A stretch of 64,000 nucleotides of DNA from JADKAV01 sp963769435 (lineage in GTDB: Bacteria > Actinomycetota > Actinomycetes > S36-B12 > UBA10799): contig CAVYLN010000001.1 of assembly GCA_963769435.1 (NCBI GenBank), positions 806,001 to 870,000 of the forward strand, read 5' to 3'. Of this stretch, positions 46,210 through 54,946 are shown piece by piece. A program made the position numbers and the translations under genes. The notes below the pieces were generated by a model. It did no database searches, was not told where the DNA came from, and saw only the letters and a program-made list of their open reading frames with translations. The number at the start of each line of letters is the position of its first letter. Position 1 is the first letter of the stretch.

Positions 46210-47556
46210 GTGCCGCTACGTCGCTATGCACGCCTGCTGGCCACGGTCGTGGCAGGCGCGATCCTTCTGGGTAGCGGTGCCGCCTGGGCGACTGTTCGGC
46301 ACTACGCGGGGCAGGTGCAGCGCATCGATGCCTTCGGAGAGCCTCGGAGGGCGCCGTCCAGTGGCGACCCGCTGACCTTTCTGGTCGTCGGGTCCGACAG
46401 TCGCGAGGGTCTCTCGGACAAGCAGGTGCGACGTCTCCACACCGGCTGGGACGTCTACGGCCGTCGCACGGACACCATGATGCTCGCCCATGTGAGCCGC
46501 GACGGCTCGGTGAGCGTGGTGAGCCTTCCACGCGACTCGCTGGTCACGATTCCGGCTCACACCGACGAGAACGGCGTGCAGCAGGACGCGTCGGAGGAGA
46601 AACTCAACAGCGCCTACGCATACGGCGGTCCACCGCTGCTGGTCCAGACCGTCGAGCAGGCCACCGGGCTCACCATCGACCATTACCTCGAGGTCAGTTT
46701 CGCAGGTTTCGTGAAGATGGTGAACGCCATCGGAGGTGTTGACGTGTGCACCCCCTCCGACATCTACGACCCACCCTCGGGACTTTCCCTGACCGCGGGG
46801 CGCTCCACGCTCAAGGGCCGTGACGCCCTGGCGTACGTCCGCGCCCGCGAGTTCGATCCCACTGCGGACATCGGCCGCATGAAGCGCCAGCAGGGCTTTG
46901 TGGCGAGCATGGTCAACAAGGCCTCGAGTTCGGCGGTCCTGCTCGATCCGTCACGTGCGACGGGCTTCATCAACGCGGTGCTTGGCAGCCTGCGCGTGGA
47001 TCAGAGCCTCGACAACGCGCAGGTCATGGAACTGACCCGTCGGCTTGCCAAGATCGATCCGTCACAGGTGACGTTCCGCACAGTCCCCGTCACCGGCGAG
47101 CGTTCCATGGGAGCGATCGGCAACGTCGTGACGTGGGACGGGCCGGGTTCCACGGACCTGTTCTCCGCACTGCGCGACGACACACCCATCCCGGACAAGC
47201 CGTCCGCCCCACGGGTCAAGGTCGCGCCCGGCGACATCAATGTGCAATTGCTCGCGACCGGCACCACCGCCACAGATGGATACCAGGACTTCTCCGAGGC
47301 CGGATACTCGGTGATCGCCGCTCCCGTGCCCGGTACCTTGACCGCGACCACCATCGAGTACGACCCGAACTACGACGTGTCGCTGAAGACGCTCACCGCG
47401 GCGCTGCCCGGGGCTGACACGGTGGAGGTCCCAGGACTGGGATCGACGTTCCGGGTCACCCTCGGCAGCGACTACGCGGGCGTGACACAGGTCTCGGTCA
47501 AGGACCCCACCGCACCGCAGACTCCGCGCACCGCCAGCGACGACCTCTGCAGTTGA
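46210..47556 (+). CDS. LCP-family (LytR-CpsA-Psr) wall glycopolymer ligase
   Basis: The 448-residue protein has an intact frame. One membrane anchor (LLATVVAGAILLGSGAAWAT) is followed by the LCP domain: LTFLVVGSDSREGLSDKQV, YGRRTDTMMLAHVSRDG, VVSLPRDSLVTIPAH, ALAYVRAREFDPTADIGRMK, all with the expected Asp and Arg residues. The C-terminal 130 residues form a LytR_C-type domain (INVQLLATGTTATDGYQDF). GTG 46210 is chosen because AAGGGGA lies 7 bases upstream and the anchor follows at once. It is divergent from the GT2-to-sulfotransferase operon and is the second LCP ligase, 16 kb from the first. Confidence 0.92.
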   Translation: MPLRRYARLLATVVAGAILLGSGAAWATVRHYAGQVQRIDAFGEPRRAPSSGDPLTFLVVGSDSREGLSDKQVRRLHTGWDVYGRRTDTMMLAHVSRDGSVSVVSLPRDSLVTIPAHTDENGVQQDASEEKLNSAYAYGGPPLLVQTVEQATGLTIDHYLEVSFAGFVKMVNAIGGVDVCTPSDIYDPPSGLSLTAGRSTLKGRDALAYVRAREFDPTADIGRMKRQQGFVASMVNKASSSAVLLDPSRATGFINAVLGSLRVDQSLDNAQVMELTRRLAKIDPSQVTFRTVPVTGERSMGAIGNVVTWDGPGSTDLFSALRDDTPIPDKPSAPRVKVAPGDINVQLLATGTTATDGYQDFSEAGYSVIAAPVPGTLTATTIEYDPNYDVSLKTLTAALPGADTVEVPGLGSTFRVTLGSDYAGVTQVSVKDPTAPQTPRTASDDLCS

Positions 47557-47601
47557 GTCCAGGTCGTCGCGACAACCGACCGCGCGCCGCAACCCTCGGG
47601 T

Positions 47602-48747
47602 CTACTTCAGCAGGTTGCGAGCCATCACCAATCGCTGGATCTGGTTGGTGCCCTCGTAGATCTGCGTGATCTTGGCGTCACGCATGAACCGCTCGGCGGC
47701 GTAGTCCTTCACATAGCCGTACCCGCCGAGGATCTGTACGACGTCCACAGTGACCTTCATGGCCGTGTCCGAGGCCAGGCACTTCGCCGCGCTGCCCAGG
47801 AACGTGGTCCGCTCGTCCCCACGCTCACCGGCGGCCGCCGCGTAGTAGACCAGCTGCCGGGCGGCCTCGACCTGCATGGCCATGTCCGCGAGCATGAACT
47901 GGATCCCCTGGAACTCTGCGATCGACTTGCCGAACTGCTTGCGTTCCTTGGCGTAGTCGATGGCGAGGTCGAGAGCACCTTGGGCCAGGCCGACCGCCTG
48001 TGCACCGATACAGATGCGGGTCAGGTCGAGGGTCTTCATCGCCGTGGCCCACCCGGTGCCCTCGGCGCCGATCATGCGGTCCTCGGGCAGTTCCACGTTG
48101 TCGAAGTACAGTTCGCGGGTCGGCGATCCCTTGATCCCCAACTTGCGCTCCTCCGCACCCAGGGAGAACCCGGGGTCGTCGGCATGCACAACGAAGGCGC
48201 TGATCCCGCGCGGGCCGGATCCCGGATCCGTGGAGGCCATCACGGTGTAGTACTTGGAAACACCTGCATTCGTGATCCATCGCTTCGCCCCGTTGAGCAC
48301 CCAGACGTCGCCCTGCTTGACGGCCCTGCTCTTCATGCTTGCCGCATCGCTGCCGGCCTCTGGCTCGCTGAGGGCGTAGCTGAACATGGCCTCGCCGCTG
48401 GCCACTTCCGGCAGGTAGCGGGACTTCAGATCATGATCGGCGCCGACCAGCAGCGGCGTGGTGCCCAGTTTGTTGACCGCCGGGATCAGTGACGACGAGC
48501 CACAGACCCGCGCCACCTCCTCGATGACGATGCTTGAGGCGAGGTTGTCGCCGCCGTTGCCGCCGTACTCCTCCGGGATGTGGATCGCGTGGAAGCCACT
48601 TGCGGCCAGCGCCTCGTAGACGTCCCACGGGAACTCGCCCTTCTCATCGATCTCGGCCGCGCGAGGCGCGATCTTGTCGGTGGCCAGTGCCCGAACAGCC
48701 TGCTGCAGTTCGCGATGCTCTTCCGGCAAGCGGTAGACGTCGTCCAT
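47602..48747 (-). CDS. Acyl-CoA dehydrogenase (FadE25-like)
   Basis: The 381-residue flavoprotein has the full ACAD pattern: HIPEEYGGNGGDNLASSIVI, FSYALSEPEAGSDAASMKS, WITNAGVSKYYTVMAST, GIKGSPTRELYFDNVELPED, YAKERKQFGKSIAEFQGIQF and the C-terminal ITQIYEGTNQIQRLVMARNL, where the catalytic Glu usually precedes GT. It oxidises an acyl-CoA to the enoyl-CoA; chain length is not evident. ATG 48747 has GGGAGAG 4 bases upstream. By position it corresponds to M. tuberculosis fadE25, but a second ACAD (51575-52729) sits in the same block, so either could be the ortholog. Confidence 0.92.
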   Translation of the reverse strand: MDDVYRLPEEHRELQQAVRALATDKIAPRAAEIDEKGEFPWDVYEALAASGFHAIHIPEEYGGNGGDNLASSIVIEEVARVCGSSSLIPAVNKLGTTPLLVGADHDLKSRYLPEVASGEAMFSYALSEPEAGSDAASMKSRAVKQGDVWVLNGAKRWITNAGVSKYYTVMASTDPGSGPRGISAFVVHADDPGFSLGAEERKLGIKGSPTRELYFDNVELPEDRMIGAEGTGWATAMKTLDLTRICIGAQAVGLAQGALDLAIDYAKERKQFGKSIAEFQGIQFMLADMAMQVEAARQLVYYAAAAGERGDERTTFLGSAAKCLASDTAMKVTVDVVQILGGYGYVKDYAAERFMRDAKITQIYEGTNQIQRLVMARNLLK

Positions 48748-48889
48748 GGTTCTCTCCCATCGGTAACGAGCCCATCGTACGAACCCCGGCCCCAGGCCCC
48801 GCTGACTGGGAGACCAAGCCATGCGGCGCACCTCGGTGGTGCCGGCCGCAGGCACCGGTGAACCGCTTCCCGCGCTCACCTACCGCGTC

Positions 48890-48895
48890 TAGACT
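48890..48895 (+). promoter_or_regulatory. Leaderless -10 element of the PEBP gene
   Basis: TAGACT lies 7 bases before GTG 48903, with no ribosome site. Confidence 0.55.
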
Positions 48896-48902
48896 CGTCC
48901 AC

Positions 48903-49442
48903 GTGGAACTACAGCGCAATCGCCCTGAAGGCCCGTACGCACACCTGCCCGAGGTGTCGGCGTTCACCTTGACCAGCGAGGACGTCACCGACGGGGGTGT
49001 CCTCGACATGCGTCACGTGCATGGCAGCGCCGGCGGACAGGACCAGTCCCCGCAACTGTCATGGTCGGGTTTCCCCCCTGAGACCCGCAGTTTCGCGGTG
49101 ACATGTTTCGACCCCGATGCCCCGACGCACAGTGGTTGGTGGCACTGGATCGCCGTGAACATCCCCGCTGATGTCACGAGTCTGCCGCGTGGTGCGGGTG
49201 CCGCTGATGGCAGCGGCATGCCGGATGGGACCGTGCAGTTGCGCACCGACTACGGGTCTTACGGCTACGGCGGCGCGGCTCCTCCGCCCGGCGACCATGA
49301 CCACCGGTACTTCTTCGCGGTGCACGCGCTGGACGTTGAGTCGTTGGATCTGACACCCGACACCCCGGCAGCGATCGCAGGCTTCAACCTAACGGCGCAC
49401 ACTATTGGCCGTGGCGTTCTGGTCGCGACGTTCGCGCACTGA
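48903..49442 (+). CDS. YbhB/YbcL-type phosphatidylethanolamine-binding protein (PEBP)
   Basis: The 179-residue protein has the PEBP pocket residues: DQSPQLSWSGFPPETRSFAV, TCFDPDAPTHSGWWHWIAVN (the D-x-D-A-P and W-H-W motifs) and HRYFFAVHALDVESLDL with the ligand His. Bacterial YbhB/YbcL proteins are cytoplasmic and of unsettled function, possibly small-ligand or inhibitor proteins. The N-terminus begins VELQRNRPEGPYAHL, usual for the family. It is divergent from the ACAD gene and convergent with the CoA-binding gene, with 17 bases between stops. Confidence 0.92.
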   Translation: MELQRNRPEGPYAHLPEVSAFTLTSEDVTDGGVLDMRHVHGSAGGQDQSPQLSWSGFPPETRSFAVTCFDPDAPTHSGWWHWIAVNIPADVTSLPRGAGAADGSGMPDGTVQLRTDYGSYGYGGAAPPPGDHDHRYFFAVHALDVESLDLTPDTPAAIAGFNLTAHTIGRGVLVATFAH

Positions 49443-49459
49443 GCAACCACTGCCCAGGG

Positions 49460-49942
49460 TCACGCGGCCGGACCCAATCGCGGCCAGTCGGCGGCCGGAC
49501 AGCGATCCATGACGACCTGCAACCCGGCGTCCCGGGCCCGTCGGGCGGCGGCCTCGTCGATCACGTCGAACTGCAGCCACACCGCGCCCGCACCCACCGC
49601 GATGGCCGAATCCACCACCGGCCCCACCAGTTCGCTGCGCACGAAGCAGTCCACGACATCCGGAGGGCCCAGTAGCGCCGCCGCCTGCTCGACGGTGGCG
49701 AAGCCACGGGACCCCAGCACGTCCTCGGCCTTGGGGTGGATCGGAGTGATGGAACGGCCCTGTCGTTGCAGGAACTGCGCCACACCGTAGGCGGCCCGCA
49801 TGGTGTTCATGCTCAACCCCACGACGAACCAGGTCGCGGCGTCGGCCAGCAACTCGGCCACACGCTCGTCGTCGCCGTACAGGTCGGGATCCCGCCCATA
49901 GGGAGCAGGACCGGCCAGTTCGCATGAGGGACCGTCAGGCAT
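49460..49942 (-). CDS. CoA-binding (YccU-type) Rossmann protein
   Basis: The 160-residue protein has one CoA-binding domain: ATWFVVGLSMNTMRAAYGVA, ITPIHPKAEDVLG, GFATVEQAAALLGPPDVVD, GAVWLQFDVIDEAAARRARD and the final VVMDRCPAADWPRL. YccU-like proteins bind CoA or a related nucleotide; no reaction is known. ATG 49942 overlaps the end of purE by 8 bases (ATGCCTGA), so it is translated from the purK-purE operon. Confidence 0.88.
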   Translation of the reverse strand: MPDGPSCELAGPAPYGRDPDLYGDDERVAELLADAATWFVVGLSMNTMRAAYGVAQFLQRQGRSITPIHPKAEDVLGSRGFATVEQAAALLGPPDVVDCFVRSELVGPVVDSAIAVGAGAVWLQFDVIDEAAARRARDAGLQVVMDRCPAADWPRLGPAA

Positions 49943-50438
49943 CCCTGGTCGCCTCACGCACGGCCGCCCCTTTGGCCGTCGCCAGATCCCGCAACTGTGC
50001 CTGGAAGTCGACCATCCGATCGCGCAGGCGGGCATCCGACGCCGCCAGTATCCGCACAGCCAGCAACCCGGCGTTTCGAGCGTTCCCGATGGCCACAGTG
50101 GCCACCGGGACGCCGGCGGGCATCTGCACGATGGACAGCAGCGAGTCGAGTCCGTCGAGACGGGCCAGCGGGACCGGCACCCCGATCACGGGCAGCGGGG
50201 TGACCGCGGCCAGCATTCCGGGGAGATGGGCCGCCCCGCCGGCGCCCGCGATGATCACGGAAATCCCACGGTCGGCCGCGGACCGGCCGAAGTCGAGCAT
50301 CTCGTCGGGCATCCGGTGCGCCGAGACGACATCGGCCACACACGGCACATCGAACTCCGCACACGCGTTGACGGCTTCGCACATGACCGGCCAGTCGGAG
50401 TCGCTGCCCATGACCACCGCGACCTGTGGATCACTCAT
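49935..50438 (-). CDS. purE: N5-carboxyaminoimidazole ribonucleotide mutase
   Basis: PurE catalyses the mutase step after PurK in purine synthesis. The 167-residue class I enzyme has VAVVMGSDSDWPVMCEAVNA (phosphate loop), VVSAHRMPDEMLDFGRSAAD with the catalytic His, IIAGAGGAAHLPGMLAAVTP, and VPVATVAIGNARNAGLLAVR. ATG 50438 overlaps the purK stop by 8 bases (ATGAGTGA). The position next to purK and an ACAD gene is as in M. tuberculosis Rv3274c-Rv3276c. Confidence 0.97.
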   Translation of the reverse strand: MSDPQVAVVMGSDSDWPVMCEAVNACAEFDVPCVADVVSAHRMPDEMLDFGRSAADRGISVIIAGAGGAAHLPGMLAAVTPLPVIGVPVPLARLDGLDSLLSIVQMPAGVPVATVAIGNARNAGLLAVRILAASDARLRDRMVDFQAQLRDLATAKGAAVREATRDA

Positions 50439-51582
50439 CGATCACTCCTTGGAAGTAGTCGGCGGCATGCCGGGCCCGGCCCAGCAGGTCTTCCTCGTCG
50501 TCGCCGAGCGCCGTCACATGCCCCACCTTGCGCCCCGGCCGGACGTCCTTGCCGTATAGGTGGATCTTCAAGCCGGGGTCACGTGCCATCACATGTTTGA
50601 AGGCCACGTGAAGGTCGGCGATCTGCCCACCGAGGATGTTGACCATCACCGCCTTGGGCTGCCGGGGTCGAGGATCCCCCAGGGGCCAGTCAAGAACGGC
50701 GCGCAAGTGGTTCTCGAACTGCGACGTGTTGGCGCCCTCGATGCTCCAGTGACCCGAGTTGTGGGGGCGCATCGCCAGTTCGTTGACGACCAGTCCCGCC
50801 TCTGTGTCGAACAGTTCCACGGCCAGCATGCCGATCACGCCGAGTTCCTTCGCGATGCCGAGCGCCAGCACCTCGGCCTGCTCGCTGGAAACACTGCTGG
50901 GACTGCTGGGGGCGACCACCTCCACGCAGATCCCGTCCACCTGCACGGTGCGTACGGGCGGGTATGCCACGGCCTGTCCGTGGGGGGAGCGGGCGACCTG
51001 GACCGCGATCTCCTGGTGGAAGGGCACCTTCTCCTCCACGATCCAGACCGCACCCGGCCCCAGATCGTGGGACATGACCTCGGCGGCTTCGTCCACCGAA
51101 TCGACCATCCACACACCCTTGCCGTCGTAGCCCCCCTTCGAGGCCTTCAGCACCTTCGGCCAAGGGGTCTCGAAGGCCTCGACATCTCCGGGATCCGCGA
51201 CGATCCCCCAGCGGGGCACCGGGAATCCCGCATCGCCCAGACGTGTGCGCATCGCGGCCTTGTCCTGGGCGAACTGCAGTGCGTGCGAGCCGGGGTAGAC
51301 CGGGACACCTTCGGCCTCGAGCGCCTGGACGATCTCCAGTGGCACGTGCTCGTGGTCGAACGTGACCACGTCGACCTGTTGCGCGAGGGCCCGGATGGCC
51401 TGCTCATCCTTGGCGGCCCCGACCGACATCGCAGGGATCACCTGCGATGCGCTGTCGTGCGGCGAGTCGGCCAGAACGTGCAACTGGACACCGAGAGCGA
51501 TGGCCGGCTGCTGGCTCATGCGGGCCAACTGGCCGCCCCCGATGATCCCCACCCGGGGCGTACCCTCCGGCAGATCAGGCAC
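50431..51582 (-). CDS. purK: N5-carboxyaminoimidazole ribonucleotide synthase
   Basis: PurK carboxylates aminoimidazole ribonucleotide with ATP and bicarbonate. The 383-residue ATP-grasp protein begins VGIIGGGQLARMSQQPAIAL and has FDHEHVPLEIVQALEAEGV, WPKVLKASKGGYDGKGVWMV, IVEEKVPFHQEIAVQVARS, NELAMRPHNSGHWSIEG and TSQFENHLRAVLDWPLG. GTG 51582 overlaps the stop of the upstream ACAD by 8 bases (GTGCCTGA). The frame is intact. Confidence 0.97.
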   Translation of the reverse strand: MPDLPEGTPRVGIIGGGQLARMSQQPAIALGVQLHVLADSPHDSASQVIPAMSVGAAKDEQAIRALAQQVDVVTFDHEHVPLEIVQALEAEGVPVYPGSHALQFAQDKAAMRTRLGDAGFPVPRWGIVADPGDVEAFETPWPKVLKASKGGYDGKGVWMVDSVDEAAEVMSHDLGPGAVWIVEEKVPFHQEIAVQVARSPHGQAVAYPPVRTVQVDGICVEVVAPSSPSSVSSEQAEVLALGIAKELGVIGMLAVELFDTEAGLVVNELAMRPHNSGHWSIEGANTSQFENHLRAVLDWPLGDPRPRQPKAVMVNILGGQIADLHVAFKHVMARDPGLKIHLYGKDVRPGRKVGHVTALGDDEEDLLGRARHAADYFQGVIDE

Positions 51583-52729
51583 CGGGCAGTCCCAGGTCGC
51601 GGGCGATCAGCATTCGCTGAACCTCGGATGTGCCCTCCCCGATCTCCAGGATCTTGGCATCTCGGTAGAAGCGCCCGGCCGGGTACTCGAGCATGAAGCC
51701 GTACCCCCCGTGGACCTGGGTCGCGGAACGGGCGTTGTCCATCGCCGCCTCGGAGGTGTAGAGCTTCGCGATCGCGGCCTGCTGCTTGAACGGCTCGCCG
51801 CGGCCCATCCGGCCGGCGGCCTCCCGCCAGGCCACCCGCGAAAGATGTGCCCGCACCTGCATGTCGGCGATCATGAAGGCGATGGACTGGTTGGCCCCGA
51901 TGGGACGACCGAAGGCCTCCCGCTCGTGGGCGTAGTCGACCGAGACGTCCACGCAGCCCTGTGAAAGACCGGTGGCCAGGGCGGCGATGGCGATCCGGCC
52001 CTCGTCGAGGATGGACAGGAACTGGGCATATCCGCGACCCCGCTCCCCCACAAGATTCCGGGCCGGAACCCGCACGTCGACCAGCGACACCTCGTGGGTG
52101 TCGGAGGCGTCCCAGCCGACCTTCTTGTAGGGAGCGGACACACTCAGCCCCGGGGTACCGGTCGGTACCAGGATGCTGGAGATCTCCTTGCGGCCGCCGT
52201 GCTCGCCGGTCACGGCCGTCACCGTGATGAGGCCGGTGATGTCCGTACCGGAGTTCGTGATGAAGGCCTTGGTCCCGTTGATGACCCACTCGTCGCCATC
52301 GAGCACCGCCGTCGTGGACGTCCCGCCGGCGTCGGAGCCTGCTCCGGGTTCGGTGAGCCCGAACGCGCCGAGCATCCGTCCGGAGGTGAGTTCCGGCAAC
52401 CACTCGGCCTTGAGCTCCTCGGAGCCGAACCGGTAGATCGGCATGGCGCCGAGGCTGACTGCGGCCTCCAGTGTGATCGCGACCGACGAATCGACGCGCG
52501 CAAGCTCCTCGATCGCCACACACAGCGCGGTGTAGTCGCCGCCCATTCCCCCGTACTCCTCCGGGAAAGGGAGCCCGAACAGGCCCATGTCTGCCATCTG
52601 CGCCACCAGCGGATACGGGAACTCACCACGCATGTAGTAGTCCCCGATCACAGGAGCCACGACGTCGTTGGCGAAGGCCTCCACCGTCTTGCGCAGCGCC
52701 TCGTGTTCGTCTGTCAATCGCAGGTCCAT
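51575..52729 (-). CDS. Acyl-CoA dehydrogenase
   Basis: The 384-residue protein has LPFPEEYGGMGGDYTALCVA, FGLTEPGAGSDAGGTSTTAV, FITNSGTDITGLITVTAV, KVGWDASDTHEVSLVDVRVP, YAHEREAFGRPIGANQSIAF and ILEIGEGTSEVQRMLIARDL, the complete ACAD set. The GEGTSEVQR ending is typical of butyryl- and short branched-chain enzymes. It is first in an operon with purK, purE and the CoA-binding gene, coupled by 8-base overlaps. ATG 52729 has GGAAGG about 7 bases upstream. Confidence 0.93.
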   Translation of the reverse strand: MDLRLTDEHEALRKTVEAFANDVVAPVIGDYYMRGEFPYPLVAQMADMGLFGLPFPEEYGGMGGDYTALCVAIEELARVDSSVAITLEAAVSLGAMPIYRFGSEELKAEWLPELTSGRMLGAFGLTEPGAGSDAGGTSTTAVLDGDEWVINGTKAFITNSGTDITGLITVTAVTGEHGGRKEISSILVPTGTPGLSVSAPYKKVGWDASDTHEVSLVDVRVPARNLVGERGRGYAQFLSILDEGRIAIAALATGLSQGCVDVSVDYAHEREAFGRPIGANQSIAFMIADMQVRAHLSRVAWREAAGRMGRGEPFKQQAAIAKLYTSEAAMDNARSATQVHGGYGFMLEYPAGRFYRDAKILEIGEGTSEVQRMLIARDLGLPGA

Positions 52730-52792
52730 GCATCTGCCTTCCGGTGAGCAAAATCACGGCTGTGTCCCAGACTAGTTTCCCTCCAGTACGGG

Positions 52793-52798
52793 TAACCT
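52793..52798 (+). promoter_or_regulatory. Leaderless -10 element of the GtrA gene
   Basis: TAACCT lies 6 bases before GTG 52805. The spacer GGGGAG could also act as a ribosome site, so the mode is not certain. Confidence 0.45.
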
Positions 52799-52804
52799 GG
52801 GGAG

Positions 52805-53296
52805 GTGAGAACACCGGTGGCCGTGAAGGCCCTTTGGCTGCGCGCCGAGGATCTGGTCCATCAGATCGCCAAATTCGGCGTGGTGGGCCTTGTGGCCCTC
52901 GTGGTGGACGTCGGTACATTCAACCTGCTGCGTTTCGCAGGCGGGGAGGGCCCCTTCTACGACAAGCCGCTGACCGCGAAGGTCATCTCGGTGATCGTCG
53001 CCACCACGGTGGCCTACGTGGGCAACCGGATCTGGACGTTCTCGGATCGCGGGCGCACCAGCTACGCCCGCGAATATGTGCTCTTCTTCCTGCTCAACGG
53101 CGTTGCACTGCTCATCACGTTGAGCGTGCTGTGGTTCAGCCACTACGCCCTCGATCTGACGAGCCCGCTGGCCGACAACATCTCCGCCAACGTCATCGGC
53201 CTCGGCCTCGGCACCCTGTTCCGCTTCTGGTCCTACCGGAAGTGGGTGTTCCCGGAACTGCCCGATCGGGTGGTCGCCGACGAGGCCATGGTCTGA
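52805..53296 (+). CDS. GtrA-family membrane protein
   Basis: The 163-residue protein has four membrane segments: FGVVGLVALVVDVGTFNLLR, VISVIVATTVAYVGNRIWTF, EYVLFFLLNGVALLITLSVL and ISANVIGLGLGTLFRFWSYR. The FGVVG start, the NRIWTF signature and the final FWSYRKWVF are characteristic of GtrA proteins, which are thought to move polyprenyl-linked sugars across the membrane or assist GT-C enzymes. It matches the M. tuberculosis position of Rv3277. The last residues are acidic and cytoplasmic. It is convergent with accD. Confidence 0.93.
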   Translation: MRTPVAVKALWLRAEDLVHQIAKFGVVGLVALVVDVGTFNLLRFAGGEGPFYDKPLTAKVISVIVATTVAYVGNRIWTFSDRGRTSYAREYVLFFLLNGVALLITLSVLWFSHYALDLTSPLADNISANVIGLGLGTLFRFWSYRKWVFPELPDRVVADEAMV

Positions 53297-53328
53297 CGCC
53301 CACGGGTTGTCTGGGTAAGGGTCCCGCC

Positions 53329-53390
53329 GCCGAGTGCTGCGCGGTTGTCGGTTCTGTGGTGCCAAAATCCGCAGCGATGCAACACTCGGC
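53329..53390. repeat. Inverted repeat between convergent GtrA and accD genes
   Basis: GCCGAGTG (53329-53336) and CACTCGGC (53383-53390) are exact reverse complements with a 46-base loop. The arrangement might form a two-way terminator, but the loop is long and there is no T-run. Confidence 0.25.
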
Positions 53391-53406
53391 CGCGGAGTTG
53401 TGATGG

Positions 53407-54927
53407 TCAGACCGGCGTGACCCCGTGACGGCGATCGGAGAAGCGACGGTCCTTCGTGCGAGCCCGGGCGATCCGCGTGATCAACTCACCGCGCAACTGC
53501 TCCGGTTCGACCACCGCGTCGACGACCAGTTCGGAGGCCAGCCGCATCACGTCGATGTCCTGTTCGTACTCCTCACGCATCGCCAGGATGAACTTCGTGC
53601 GTTCGTTCTCGGTCTCCAGCGCGGCGATCTTGTTCGCATAGACCGCGTTCACCGCCGCCTCCGCTCCCATGACGGCGATCTTCGCGGTGGGCAGCGCGAT
53701 CGTGGCGTCCGGGTCGAACCCGGGTCCGGCCATGGCGTACAGACCGGCGCCGTAGGCCTTTCGCACCACCACGCAGAACTTCGGCACGGTCGCCTCACTG
53801 ATCGCCGTGATCATCTTGGCTCCGTGCCGGATGATGCCCTGCTTCTCGACCTGCGTGCCGACCATGAACCCCGGCACGTCCGACAAGAAGACCAGTGGGA
53901 CGTTGAAGGCATCGCACAACTGCACGAATCGGGCGGCCTTGTCCGCGGAGTCCACGAAGAGTGCACCACCCTTGGAACTCGAGTTGTTGGCGACGATCCC
54001 GACGACCTCCCCGTCCATCCTGGCGAAGCCCACGATCAACTCGGTGGCCCACAACGCGTGGATCTCGAAGAAGGACTCGGCGTCCACCAGACCCCGGATG
54101 TAGCGGTACATGTCGAACGCCTGCCGCTCGGACTCCGGCACCAGGGCCCGCAGGTCCACGTTGGCCGGGGCTGCTGGGTCCGCCACCGGCGGCTCCTGAC
54201 GCCAGTTGTCCGGGAGGAAGGACAGGTACCGCCTCACCCCGAGCAGCGCGTCGGACTCGCTCTTGACGAGCATGTGGCCGACGCCGCTGTCCACACAGTG
54301 CACGCGCGCCCCGCCCATTTGCTCCAGCGTCGTCTTCTCTCCGGTCACCATCTGGACCATGCGATCACTGGCCAGGTACATGCTCGCGTTGCCCTCGACC
54401 ATGATCACGATGTCGCAGAACGCGGGGATGTACGCACCGCCGGCCGCGGAGGGGCCGAAGAGCGCGCAGACCTGCGGGATCGCGCCACTGGCCCGGACCT
54501 GCGTGTGGAAGATCTTGCCCGCTCCGCGACGACCGGGGAACAGATCCACCTGGTCGGTGATCCGAGCCCCGGCGGAATCCACCAGGTAGACCATCGGAAC
54601 GCCGGTCTTGTAGGCCACCTCGATGATCCTGATGATCTTCTCGACGGTGCGTGCGCCCCACGATCCGGCCTTCACCGTGGAATCGTTGGCCATCAGGCAG
54701 ACCGGACGCCCATCGATCGTCGCGGTGCCGGTGACAACCCCGTCCGCGGGCAGACCGGGGGCCTTCACGTTGGCGAACATGCCGTCCTCCACGAAGGACC
54801 CCGCATCGACGAGTCGGTCGATGCGTTCGCGCGCGAACAGCTTGCCTCGCCTGGCGTTGGCGGCGTGGTACTTGGCAGCGCCACCGGCCTTGACCTCTTC
54901 GGACAGTCTGGACAGATCCTGGCTCAC
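53407..54927 (-). CDS. Acyl-CoA carboxylase carboxyltransferase (beta) subunit
   Basis: The 506-residue protein has both crotonase-like halves: KLFARERIDRLVDAGSFVED, YLVDSAGARITDQVDLFPGR, ALFGPSAAGGAYIPAFCDIV with the first oxyanion glycines, and FVQLCDAFNVPLVFLSDVPG, then VVRKAYGAGLYAMAGPGFDP. It transfers carboxyl from biotin to an acyl-CoA. It is closer to the AccD1/MCC-like group than the AccD5-like protein at 57358, by the FGPSAAGGAY and SDVPGFMVG segments; this is judged by eye. GTG 54927 has TACGCT 7 bases upstream. Confidence 0.9.
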   Translation of the reverse strand: MSQDLSRLSEEVKAGGAAKYHAANARRGKLFARERIDRLVDAGSFVEDGMFANVKAPGLPADGVVTGTATIDGRPVCLMANDSTVKAGSWGARTVEKIIRIIEVAYKTGVPMVYLVDSAGARITDQVDLFPGRRGAGKIFHTQVRASGAIPQVCALFGPSAAGGAYIPAFCDIVIMVEGNASMYLASDRMVQMVTGEKTTLEQMGGARVHCVDSGVGHMLVKSESDALLGVRRYLSFLPDNWRQEPPVADPAAPANVDLRALVPESERQAFDMYRYIRGLVDAESFFEIHALWATELIVGFARMDGEVVGIVANNSSSKGGALFVDSADKAARFVQLCDAFNVPLVFLSDVPGFMVGTQVEKQGIIRHGAKMITAISEATVPKFCVVVRKAYGAGLYAMAGPGFDPDATIALPTAKIAVMGAEAAVNAVYANKIAALETENERTKFILAMREEYEQDIDVMRLASELVVDAVVEPEQLRGELITRIARARTKDRRFSDRRHGVTPV

Positions 54928-54934
54928 AGCCAAC

Positions 54935-54940
54935 AGCGTA
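54935..54940 (-). promoter_or_regulatory. Leaderless -10 element of the beta-subunit gene
   Basis: TACGCT on the minus strand lies 7 bases before GTG 54927. It overlaps the gap to the cyclase gene stop. Confidence 0.5.
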
Positions 54941-54946
54941 GGCGCG

